Positions 18,027 through 25,902 of a DNA stretch of 64,000 bases are shown here, one piece after another. The stretch spans positions 124,001 through 188,000 of the forward strand of contig JAOTYE010000003.1 in NCBI GenBank assembly GCA_029862045.1, written 5' to 3'. The first letter of the stretch is position 1; each line of letters begins with the position of its first letter. This stretch comes from Gammaproteobacteria bacterium. GTDB taxonomy: Bacteria; Pseudomonadota; Gammaproteobacteria; Steroidobacterales; Woeseiaceae. The notes beneath the pieces are model-generated. The model was not told where the DNA came from. It saw nothing but the letters and a program-made list of their open reading frames with translations, and ran no database searches. Both the position numbers and the translations under genes were made by a program.

Positions 18027-18839
18027 TCAGTCGTTCGGATCGTATTCGTCTTGGCCGGAGTCGGGCATGCCGAAGGTCCGGACATTCGGCGGCGCGTCAT
18101 CGGCAGCCCGTGGACCGGATGTTGTGCCGGCCTGCATGCCGGGCTTGGTGGCCAGGCGAGCTGTTTGCGCCGACAGGATCTGTACAAACTCGTTGGCAAT
18201 GTCTGGCGCGATATTCGGCGAGCTGACGAAGATCTTTTCCGGCGTCATCGATGACGATCCATAGAACGCGGAATTCGCTTTGCGGTCCATCGTAACGCCA
18301 GCGCCCTCAAACGCGACGCCGGCAAACAAACCGCGGCTGCGCGAATACGAGACCACCTCTGCCTGGAACTGAATATCGGTTGTGAGGGATGCGTGTCGGC
18401 CTACCGGTCCAGCCGCGACTGAGGCGTCTGCGCCGAGTGTCAGTTTGCCGTTCGCAATATTCTCGACGCCCTTGCGCGTCTTGAACACGAGTATTACGTC
18501 TGTCGATTGCGCACCAACTTGCCAGCCGATGCTGCCGCCCGTCATCGTAATGAACGCGGGGTTGCTCCACGAATTGTCGTCCTGACGAACGACGATGATG
18601 CCCCGTCCACGACGCGCGCCGATGCCAAAGCCGACTTTGACCACATTAGGTATGACCGCCACGGCATAGGCTCTCGAGAGCAGCCATGGGGGAATGGCCT
18701 TCTCCGGAATACGGAGTAACTGGTCGATAACGTCAGCGGCATCCCCGACGCGCCGTTCTTCCCGGGTGGCGGCAAACGCTGGCATTGCCAGTGCAAGCCC
18801 TAGCATGACAAGGAATGCCTTACGTGATCTGTCGCTCAT
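18027..18839 (-). CDS. SYLF (Ysc84-type) domain protein, exported
   Basis: A 270-residue exported protein with a signal peptide (AFLVMLGLALAMPAFA) and a SYLF domain: AYAVAVIPNVVKVGFGIGAR, GRGIIVVRQDDNSWSNPAFI, GGSIGWQVGAQSTDVILVF and SRGLFAGVAFEGAGVTMD. SYLF domains bind lipids; bacterial versions are mostly uncharacterised envelope proteins. A polar Asp/Pro/Gly tail follows. ATG 18839 is preceded by a GAGCGAG stretch and starts at the signal peptide; ATG 18863 is an alternative adding eight residues. Followed closely by mscS. Confidence 0.88.
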   Translation of the reverse strand: MSDRSRKAFLVMLGLALAMPAFAATREERRVGDAADVIDQLLRIPEKAIPPWLLSRAYAVAVIPNVVKVGFGIGARRGRGIIVVRQDDNSWSNPAFITMTGGSIGWQVGAQSTDVILVFKTRKGVENIANGKLTLGADASVAAGPVGRHASLTTDIQFQAEVVSYSRSRGLFAGVAFEGAGVTMDRKANSAFYGSSSMTPEKIFVSSPNIAPDIANEFVQILSAQTARLATKPGMQAGTTSGPRAADDAPPNVRTFGMPDSGQDEYDPND

Positions 18840-18942
18840 TTTCTCGCTCAACTTATCGCTCATGGGTACATAGAGGGGCAATTGCAGTAGGAGTTCAATG
18901 ATACGCCAATTCGAGACGCGCCTCAGTCTCGTCAGGGTTGCG

Positions 18943-20880
18943 CTACCGGTTGATGAGAATCGGCGGCAATGGACAGTCAAGGCTCGCGCAGATCGCCCGT
19001 ATCAATTCCGCCTCGGCCACGCTCAGTGTCTTGTCTGACATGACGACCGCCGTGACGGCTTTTAGCAGCATCTGCTTACCGTCGCCGTTGAGCGACAGCA
19101 GCATTTCGAGGCTCTTGTCGAGGACGGCGACCGAGTACTTGTGGTCGGCCTCATACGCGAAATCGCGGCCCCATTTGCCGAAAACTGAAATACCAGCAGC
19201 GTAAGCGCGTCTGCGCTCCGCATCATCCGTGTGGCCATGCCTGGCAACAACGCGCAGCAGGTCTGCTGCCGCGAGGCGCACGGGTTCGCGTGCCGCACGA
19301 CGACGTTTCTGGCGGCCCGACGGGTCGTTCGCCTGGCCGAGATTACTCACGAGAATTCGGTAAAAGCAGTATTCGTAAAGATCAATTTCGCCGTCGACTT
19401 CGATCAGACGCCCCGCGAGATCGATCAGGTAGCTTAACTGCGGTGCGGGGCGGAGTTTCAGCGCAGGGAACGCTATTCCCATGAGCGGCAGCCGATACTC
19501 CGCGCCGGTGTTCGAGATCTCGTCGTAGTACTGGCGAATCAGCTGCGTGCGTTCGCGACCGAGCTGTTCCTCGGTCAGCACTAACTGGCGCTCAGTGACG
19601 CGGCCGCTGCCATCAAGGATCAGAGCGACGACCAGCAGGTAGGCCAGCTCATGCGAATGCGCGGCGTCGTAGAGCAGTTCCGGGACTGATTGTCGTAGAT
19701 GTGACGCGAATTCGACGTGCTCGGTTTCGGGATCGCCGACCATTTCGGCAATCGATTCTGACAACGCAGCTGCCGTGCCGCCTGCGAGCGCTGTCGTGAT
19801 ACCTGCATGTGCGCCCGAGGCGCGCACGCCGTCGTCGATAGTCGGGCGCGTGCGCAAATCGACGGCCGGGTAGTCACTCGCTTTGAAGTGTGGGTCCAGC
19901 GCCTGAATTCGTTCGGTCAGTGGCGGGTGCGTCGCGAACATGCCGCTCAGCCTGGAGCCGGTACCAAACAACATATGACTGACTTCCTCGGGATCTGTCG
20001 CCCGCAAAAATGAGCTGCCACCGTATCCACCGATCTTCTTCAGGGCATTTGCCAGACCTTCGGTTTGCCGCGTAAATTGCACCGCCGAGGCATCCGCGAG
20101 GTATTCGCGCTGTCTGGAGACGCCGGCCTTGATTACCCGGGCGCAGAACACGCCCACGGCGCCGAGAATAGTGAGGCCGAGGCCGATGATCAGAATCGCG
20201 CCAGCGCCTTTGCCGCGGCGGGACATGGCGAATCCGGTGTGGCGGCCACCGCGCAGAATCATGCGGCCGATCAGTCCGAGTACCATGATGCCGAACAACA
20301 CGCCCATCAAACGAATATTGAGTCGCATGTCGCCATTCAGTACGTGGCTGAACTCATGACCGATTACGCCTTGCAGCTCATTGCGGTCGAGCAGCTCCAG
20401 CGCGCCTCGGGTGACTGCAATCGCGGCATCGCCCGGCGCATAGCCGGCGGCGAATGCATTGATGCCGCTCTCTTGCTCGAGGACATAGATATCCGGCACC
20501 GGCATGCCGGATGCGATGGCCATTTCCTCGACGACATTGCGCAGCCTGCGACGCAGCGGGTCCTGTACGTTTGGCGGCACCAGGGTGCCGCCCATGTCTG
20601 TCGCGACGCGGCCGCCGCCGTCTGACAGGGCGGCCGTCTTATATGCGGTCGCGCCGAATATGAAAAGCGTCACGAACGCAGCGACACCGATCAGAAATGG
20701 ATAATAGTCACGAACGTATCTGGCAGAATCTATGCCCCGCCCCATGTCCGTAGATAAGAACAGCGCAGCTCCGATGATGAAGGTAATACCGACAACGATC
20801 AGCGCTGTCGCAAGAACATAGACAAAAACAAGCCGCCGCGTTGTGCGGTGGGCCTGATCCTGGGCATCAAAGAAATTCAA
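18943..20880 (-). CDS. M48-family membrane metallopeptidase (HtpX-like) with TerB-like C-terminal region
   Basis: A 645-residue zinc peptidase. Two TM helices (residues about 18-42 and 60-78) precede the catalytic core with zinc site HEFSHVLNGD (near residue 174), further TM segments, and the third ligand region in SRQREYLADASAV. The HtpX core ends near residue 320. The last 300 residues are extra, and two stretches, LAGRLIEVDGEIDLYEYCFY and VVMSDKTLSVAEAELIRAIC, resemble TerB-like helical repeats. It follows lemA by 6 bp, the common LemA/M48 pairing. Probable role: quality control of membrane proteins. Confidence 0.9.
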   Translation of the reverse strand: MNFFDAQDQAHRTTRRLVFVYVLATALIVVGITFIIGAALFLSTDMGRGIDSARYVRDYYPFLIGVAAFVTLFIFGATAYKTAALSDGGGRVATDMGGTLVPPNVQDPLRRRLRNVVEEMAIASGMPVPDIYVLEQESGINAFAAGYAPGDAAIAVTRGALELLDRNELQGVIGHEFSHVLNGDMRLNIRLMGVLFGIMVLGLIGRMILRGGRHTGFAMSRRGKGAGAILIIGLGLTILGAVGVFCARVIKAGVSRQREYLADASAVQFTRQTEGLANALKKIGGYGGSSFLRATDPEEVSHMLFGTGSRLSGMFATHPPLTERIQALDPHFKASDYPAVDLRTRPTIDDGVRASGAHAGITTALAGGTAAALSESIAEMVGDPETEHVEFASHLRQSVPELLYDAAHSHELAYLLVVALILDGSGRVTERQLVLTEEQLGRERTQLIRQYYDEISNTGAEYRLPLMGIAFPALKLRPAPQLSYLIDLAGRLIEVDGEIDLYEYCFYRILVSNLGQANDPSGRQKRRRAAREPVRLAAADLLRVVARHGHTDDAERRRAYAAGISVFGKWGRDFAYEADHKYSVAVLDKSLEMLLSLNGDGKQMLLKAVTAVVMSDKTLSVAEAELIRAICASLDCPLPPILINR

Positions 20881-20886
20881 CAGGGA

Positions 20887-21477
20887 CTAGGTAAACTTAA
20901 CGTCAGGTGCCTCGCGCTTCTCTTCAGTGTCAATTTCCAGGAAGCTGGCTAACTCAAAGCTGAAGAATCCGGCAATGACGTTATTCGGAAAATTTTGCGC
21001 CGAATTATTGTATTGCAGGACCGAATCGTTGAATGCCTGCCGGGAGAAGGCGACCTTGTTTTCGGTGCTGGCGAGTTCCTCCTGGAACTGCATCATGTTT
21101 TGATTTGCCTTGAGATCAGGATAAGCTTCCGACAAGGCAAATAGTCGACCGAGTGCGCTGGTCAAGGTGCCTTCTCTGGCGCCAAGATCCTTGATCGCCT
21201 GGGCATTCGCAGGATCGGCCTTGGCAGTCTCGAGACTTGATGCTGCGGCATTCCGTGCAGTGATGACGGCTTCGAGCGTTTCGCGCTCGTGTTTCATGTA
21301 GCCTTTGACGGCTTCGATGAGGTTTGGAATCAGGTCGTAGCGCCGAGTCAGCTGGACGTCAATTTGAGCAAATGCGTTCTTGACGCGATTGCGTTCGTTG
21401 ATCAGCCTGTTGTATATGCCGATCCCCCAGAACACAATTGCGGCTAGGATCGCCAGGAATACCAGGAATGAAGTCAC
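20887..21477 (-). CDS. lemA: LemA family protein
   Basis: A 196-residue membrane-anchored helical protein. One N-terminal TM helix (FLVFLAILAAIVFWGIGIYN) is followed by the LemA signature NAFAQIDVQLTRRYDLIPNL and a long helical bundle ending SFLEIDTEEKREAPDVKF. The start is GTG 21477, chosen for the strong AAGGAG seven bases upstream and because it begins at the TM helix. It is the first gene of a lemA-M48 peptidase pair. Its start overlaps the start of divergent apbE by about 10 bp. Confidence 0.94.
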   Translation of the reverse strand: MTSFLVFLAILAAIVFWGIGIYNRLINERNRVKNAFAQIDVQLTRRYDLIPNLIEAVKGYMKHERETLEAVITARNAAASSLETAKADPANAQAIKDLGAREGTLTSALGRLFALSEAYPDLKANQNMMQFQEELASTENKVAFSRQAFNDSVLQYNNSAQNFPNNVIAGFFSFELASFLEIDTEEKREAPDVKFT

Positions 21478-22520
21478 TGTCCCGCTCCTTGTCGAAAAGT
21501 CAGATCTGGAAGCATAACGCTCGCGTAAAGCGAACTCTAGCAATCGTGGCGATCTTCGTGATTTCAATACCAGCGGGCGCAGAGTGGGTGGGCGACGCCA
21601 GGCCCCTGATGGGCACCGAAGTCAGCGTTTTGTTGTGGCACGACGATCCCGTGCTCGGTGAACAGATTGTTGAACAAGTGTTTGCCGAGGCTGAGCGCAT
21701 CGACAAGCTCATGAGTACCTATATCGAGGACAGCCGCATATCGGATATCAATCGCCGTGCAGCGAGCGAGCCCGTCGTCGCGGGCGATGAGCTGTTCCTG
21801 ATCATCCGCCGCTCACTCGACATTTCTGTCCTGACGCTCGGCGCATTCGATATTACTTACGACAGCGTTGGGCAGCACTACGATTTCCGCAATCACCAGC
21901 GGCCGGATGAGGCGACCGTTGAGGCTGAGCGTCGACATATCGATTATCGTTTTGTGGAGCTGGATCAGGCTGCCGGTACGGTCCGTTTCACGGAGGACGG
22001 CGTCCGCATCAATCTCGGCGGTATCGCAAAAGGCTACGTCGTCGAACGAGGTGTCGACATCCTGCGTATGCGCGGTGTGCATAACGCCATCGTTACGGCA
22101 GGCGGGGACTCGCGGCTGCTTGGTGACCGTCGCGGACAGCCCTGGATGGTGGGTATTCGCGATCCGCGCAATGACGGACAGGTCGCCATTTCCATACCGC
22201 TGGAGGATGAAGCCATATCCACCTCGGGCGACTATGAGCGCTACTTCGAAGAAGGTGACGTCCGTTATCACCATATTATTCAGCCGAATACCGGCGCACC
22301 GGCGAGCGGAGTGCACAGCGCTACGGTATTCGGCCCGGATGCCGTCATCACCGATGCATTGTCCACCTCGGTATTCGTCATGGGTGTCGACCAGGGACTG
22401 CGACTGATTGCAACGCTGCCGGATTACGAGAGCATCGTCATCGACGCGGCAGGCCGCATTTTTTACTCTGACGGGCTGCAACAACCCGAAGCGCAATCGT
22501 TCGATACACCTGACCCGTAG
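21468..22520 (+). CDS. apbE: FAD:protein FMN transferase
   Basis: Periplasmic flavin transferase that attaches FMN from FAD to Thr/Ser of target proteins such as Nqr/Rnf subunits. The 350 residues include a signal peptide (LAIVAIFVISIPAGAEW), the RPLMGTEVSVLL start of the mature domain, INLGGIAKGYVVERGVDILR, AIVTAGGDSRLLG and the metal-site region FGPDAVITDALSTSVFVMG. Length and motifs are normal. The ATG at 21468 is the best start; AGGA lies 12 bp upstream. No nqr or rnf genes are in the window, so its flavoprotein target is elsewhere. Confidence 0.92.
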   Translation: MKSLSRSLSKSQIWKHNARVKRTLAIVAIFVISIPAGAEWVGDARPLMGTEVSVLLWHDDPVLGEQIVEQVFAEAERIDKLMSTYIEDSRISDINRRAASEPVVAGDELFLIIRRSLDISVLTLGAFDITYDSVGQHYDFRNHQRPDEATVEAERRHIDYRFVELDQAAGTVRFTEDGVRINLGGIAKGYVVERGVDILRMRGVHNAIVTAGGDSRLLGDRRGQPWMVGIRDPRNDGQVAISIPLEDEAISTSGDYERYFEEGDVRYHHIIQPNTGAPASGVHSATVFGPDAVITDALSTSVFVMGVDQGLRLIATLPDYESIVIDAAGRIFYSDGLQQPEAQSFDTPDP

Positions 22521-22928
22521 GCGCGCTCCTGCGGGTCACGAAAAAGCATCGGATTGTCGCTGAAGAGAGACGGATATTCACTTTAAATTCAGCCAGATAG
22601 CTCTATCATAGGAGTTCTGCTGGCGGTACATTTACGCGTCCTGCCGGTGGCCAGGGCAGAGTCTTGAGAGCAGCCGAAAATACCTGGCAAAAAGAACGAT
22701 TTAACGTAATCTGTAACGATTTCGCGGCACAACTGTCTCACCGAGACGCAGAAAAGGCAGGGTTTTAGCGGCATCGAGCGCCGCGGCAGGTTGCCATTAT
22801 GTTGCGATAAGACCGGCCATTTGTGACCGTCATCACGGCCTCAACACGGCCCGGGCTGTCAACATGCGATGGCGAGTTGTGCCGTATCAGGACATGGATG
22901 AAACCTGGATGACAAAACAAGGAAAGAG
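22521..22928. other. Non-coding gap before the thioredoxin-like gene
   Basis: About 400 bp without a convincing gene. A 61-codon open frame on the minus strand (22589-22774) has no start context or recognisable sequence. The region must hold the promoter for the thioredoxin-like gene and perhaps the downstream operon. I see no riboswitch motif and no strong terminator hairpin. Confidence 0.4.
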
Positions 22929-23429
22929 ATGATGAAAGTGAAGAATTTCTTACTGGGTCTTGGATTTAGCGTTTTTGCCGCAACCAGTCTGGCGTCGTCC
23001 GGACTCACGGGACGGCCCGCGCCGGATTTTGCACTGAAAAGTTCCTCGGGTGAAAACCTGCGGCTCTCCGAACATCGTGGCGATGTTGTCATGGTCAATT
23101 TCTGGGCGACCTGGTGCGGCCCATGCCGACAGGAGATGCCGCTCCTCGATGAATTGTATTCGCGTTATGAGCGAGTCGGGTTCAGCCTGCTCGGCGTCAA
23201 CATTGATGACAATTCCAGCAAGGCCTTGAAAATGGTCTCGGAACTTGGTGTCAGTTTCCCGGTGCTGTTCGATTCGCGCAAGGAAGTCAGCAAGTTATAC
23301 GAAGTTGAGGCCATGCCAGTCACTGTACTTATCGATCGCGAAGGCACAGTCCGTTACGTGCACCACGGCTACAAGCCCGGCTACGAAGAGAAATACCTTG
23401 ATCAAATCCGATCTTTGCTGAGGGAGTAG
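22929..23429 (+). CDS. TlpA/ResA-type periplasmic thioredoxin-like protein
   Basis: A 166-residue exported thiol-disulfide protein. The signal peptide (LGLGFSVFAATSLA) is followed by the RPAPDFALKSSSGENLRLSE entry typical of AhpC/TSA-Redoxin folds, active site WATWCGPC (Cys63, Cys66) and the cis-Pro in EAMPVTVLIDREG. It should reduce or oxidise envelope thiols, as in cytochrome c maturation. ATG 22929 follows AAGGAAAGAG. It lies 31 bp upstream of the TPR/Exb operon in the same direction and may be its first gene. Confidence 0.92.
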   Translation: MMKVKNFLLGLGFSVFAATSLASSGLTGRPAPDFALKSSSGENLRLSEHRGDVVMVNFWATWCGPCRQEMPLLDELYSRYERVGFSLLGVNIDDNSSKALKMVSELGVSFPVLFDSRKEVSKLYEVEAMPVTVLIDREGTVRYVHHGYKPGYEEKYLDQIRSLLRE

Positions 23430-23460
23430 CCGGGTCATATCGGTTCGCAGGAGAGTAGTT

Positions 23461-24030
23461 TTGTCAAAACGATTACTAATCAGTCTCGTCGTCAGCATGC
23501 TGCTGGCATTGAATGTGCCGTCGATCGCACAGGAGACTGCGCCAATGGATGCCGCCGCCGCTGAGGCTGAGTCCCGTGGCGAGTTCCGCAGTCTCGATGA
23601 GGACGTTCAGGACCTGAAGAAGCAGGTCCTCGATCTCAATCGAGACCTGTTCCTGCTTGAGGAAGAACTGCTGTTTCCGGCGAACTCGCAGGTCGCGTTC
23701 TTCATATCGATGGATGTCGGCGAGTACTTCGAACTCGATTCAGTGAATCTCAAAATCGATGGTAAGGAAGTGGCGAACTACTTGTACACGGAGCGCGAAG
23801 CCGGAGCGCTGGTTCGTGGCGGCGTGCATCGCGTGCATATGGCGAACCTCAAGACCGGCGACCATGAGCTGATCGCCGTTTTCACGGGCACGGGCCCGCA
23901 CGTGCGCGATTATCGGCGTGGCGCGACCGTGACGTTCAACAAGGGAATCGGCGCAAAGTACATGGAGCTCGAAATTACTGATCGTGTGAAAAAGCAGCAG
24001 CCTGAATTCGAAATCAAGGAATGGGAGTGA
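23461..24030 (+). CDS. Exported coiled-coil/beta protein at the head of the Exb-TPR operon
   Basis: A 189-residue exported protein: signal peptide (ISLVVSMLLALNVPSIAQ), a short acidic coiled coil (SLDEDVQDLKKQVLDLNRDL), then a beta-rich domain (FFISMDVGEYFELDSVNLKI, GGVHRVHMANLKTGDHELIA, HVRDYRRGATVTFNKG). I do not recognise a named family. The start is TTG 23461, preceded by GGAGAG at good spacing, with no better ATG. Three bases separate it from the next gene, so it belongs to the ExbB/ExbD/TonB-like operon and is probably a periplasmic component. Confidence 0.8.
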   Translation: MSKRLLISLVVSMLLALNVPSIAQETAPMDAAAAEAESRGEFRSLDEDVQDLKKQVLDLNRDLFLLEEELLFPANSQVAFFISMDVGEYFELDSVNLKIDGKEVANYLYTEREAGALVRGGVHRVHMANLKTGDHELIAVFTGTGPHVRDYRRGATVTFNKGIGAKYMELEITDRVKKQQPEFEIKEWE

Positions 24031-24033
24031 TCG

Positions 24034-25902
24034 TTGCGGCATCGCTCCTCTATTGTCGTCGCGCTGTGTCTACTACTAATAGCGGCAGTGCAGCCGGTTC
24101 AAGCGGCTAAGGACGGTCCCGACCCGATCGTCGTCAAGGACCCGCATTATGGCGAGGTCCTTTTCTACTTCTATCAGGAAGATTATTTTCCGGCGATCGT
24201 GCGCCTGTTGGCGGCACAGGACCAGTCGCGTCTTGATGAGCATCTTGATCAGGCCGAACTGCTGTTGGGCGGTCTGTTTCTGTCCTACGGTCATCATCTC
24301 GAGGCCGCCAAGATCTTCGAACGGCTGCTCGCAGACAATGTAGATACGGAAATTCGAGACCGAACGTGGTTCTTTCTTGCCAAGATCTGGCTGCAACGCG
24401 GTTACATCGATGAGTCGCAAAAAGCGTTATCGAGTCTCAGCGATAATCTGCCGGAAAATCTGTGGCGAGAGGCGCAGATGCTGCAGTCACAACTTTATAT
24501 CAACAGTGGTCAATACGACCGGGCCATTGCGCTGTTGCAGGAATGGAAAGGCAAGACCGAGTGGGCAAGCTATGCGAAATTCAACCTCGGTGTCGCGCTG
24601 GTCCGAAGCGGCCATGTCGATGCGGCCGCGTTGATTCTCGATGAGCTCGGCGACCTGAATCCTTTCAACGACGAACTGACCTCGTTGCGTGACAAGGCAA
24701 ATCTCGCGCTTGGATACTCGTTGTTGCAGGATGGCCAACCGCTGGCCGCAAAGGAACCCCTGCAGCGTGTCAGGCTCGAGGGGCCGTTTTCGAACAAGGC
24801 ATTACTTGGCGTTGGCTGGGCGGACGCCGAAGTCGAAAACTATCGGCGCGCACTCGTACCATGGATGGAATTGCGGGGCCGCGATCTTCTCGACTCGGCG
24901 GTGCAAGAATCCATGCTGGCGATTCCCTACGCACTCGCCAAGCTCGATTCGATCAGCCAGGCCGCCGATCATTATCTCAATGCGATCGAGGCTTTTTACG
25001 AAGAGATCAATCGCATCGATCATACGATCGGTTTCATCGAATCCGGCGAGATCTTCGAGGAGTTTCTGGCCGATGATCCTCTCGATAGCACGGGCTGGTA
25101 CTGGCGGCTGGAAGAACTGCCTGAAGGTCCCGAGGCCCGCTATCTTTATCACCTGCTGGCGACCCACGAGTTTCAGGAGGGTCTGAAAAACTATCGTGAT
25201 CTGTATTATTTGCATGACAACCTGGACCAATGGCAGGAGAGTGTCGGCGTCTACGCGAACATGCTCGAAACTCGTCTGCAGGCATACAACGAGCGTCTAC
25301 CGAGGGTAGAAGCTGCTCTTGCCCGGGCTGACCTTGATGGCATGGTCGATCGCAAGCTCGAATTCGACTCGCTGTTGAATGATATCGAGCAAAGCAACGA
25401 TTGGCTTGCGCTTGCCACCAAGCGCGAATTCGAAATGTGGGGCGAGATCGCCGGGCTCGAGAATACGCCGGCATTGGTGGCGAACATTCCTGAAGCGGAC
25501 GAGGTTAGCGATAAGATTCTATTGTTGAAAGGCGTTCTGCAATGGCGGCTGGAACGCGATTTCAAGGATCGCCTGTGGCGTATACGTCGTGATGTGCGCA
25601 AGACCGGAGAAGCATTGGTCGAAACACAGAGGTCCCGTCGGCAGATCGACGACACGATGCGTAATGAACCGTTGCGATTCGAGGACCTGAGTTCACGGGT
25701 CTACGGACTTGGGCCGCGTCTCGATGGCATGAAACTGCGCGTAGGCGAGACATTGGCCGAGCAGCGGTCATTCCTGCAGTCGATCGCGGTAGGCGAGTTA
25801 CAGGCACAAAAGCAACGTCTGGATATTTACACAGTGCAGGCGCGATTCGCACTCGCAGCAATTTATGACCTTGCTGCTACGGTCGGCGAGGCAGGCGAAT
25901 GA
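24034..25902 (+). CDS. Exported TPR-type helical repeat protein
   Basis: A 622-residue periplasmic protein with a signal peptide (VVALCLLLIAAVQPVQA) and a helical-repeat body. TPR-like segments include GHHLEAAKIFERLLADNVDT, SGQYDRAIALLQEWKGKTEW and LALGYSLLQDGQPLAAKEPL. The C-terminal third is charged and probably coiled coil (RDVRKTGEALVETQRSRRQI). The start is TTG 24034 with GGGAG upstream. Its stop overlaps the next start as ATGA. Likely a scaffold of the envelope complex energised by the downstream ExbB/ExbD pair. Confidence 0.85.
   Translation: MRHRSSIVVALCLLLIAAVQPVQAAKDGPDPIVVKDPHYGEVLFYFYQEDYFPAIVRLLAAQDQSRLDEHLDQAELLLGGLFLSYGHHLEAAKIFERLLADNVDTEIRDRTWFFLAKIWLQRGYIDESQKALSSLSDNLPENLWREAQMLQSQLYINSGQYDRAIALLQEWKGKTEWASYAKFNLGVALVRSGHVDAAALILDELGDLNPFNDELTSLRDKANLALGYSLLQDGQPLAAKEPLQRVRLEGPFSNKALLGVGWADAEVENYRRALVPWMELRGRDLLDSAVQESMLAIPYALAKLDSISQAADHYLNAIEAFYEEINRIDHTIGFIESGEIFEEFLADDPLDSTGWYWRLEELPEGPEARYLYHLLATHEFQEGLKNYRDLYYLHDNLDQWQESVGVYANMLETRLQAYNERLPRVEAALARADLDGMVDRKLEFDSLLNDIEQSNDWLALATKREFEMWGEIAGLENTPALVANIPEADEVSDKILLLKGVLQWRLERDFKDRLWRIRRDVRKTGEALVETQRSRRQIDDTMRNEPLRFEDLSSRVYGLGPRLDGMKLRVGETLAEQRSFLQSIAVGELQAQKQRLDIYTVQARFALAAIYDLAATVGEAGE

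Noticed and set aside
22589-22774. A 61-codon minus-strand frame in the gap before the thioredoxin gene
   Set aside because: No ribosome site, no recognisable sequence and no neighbour on its strand.
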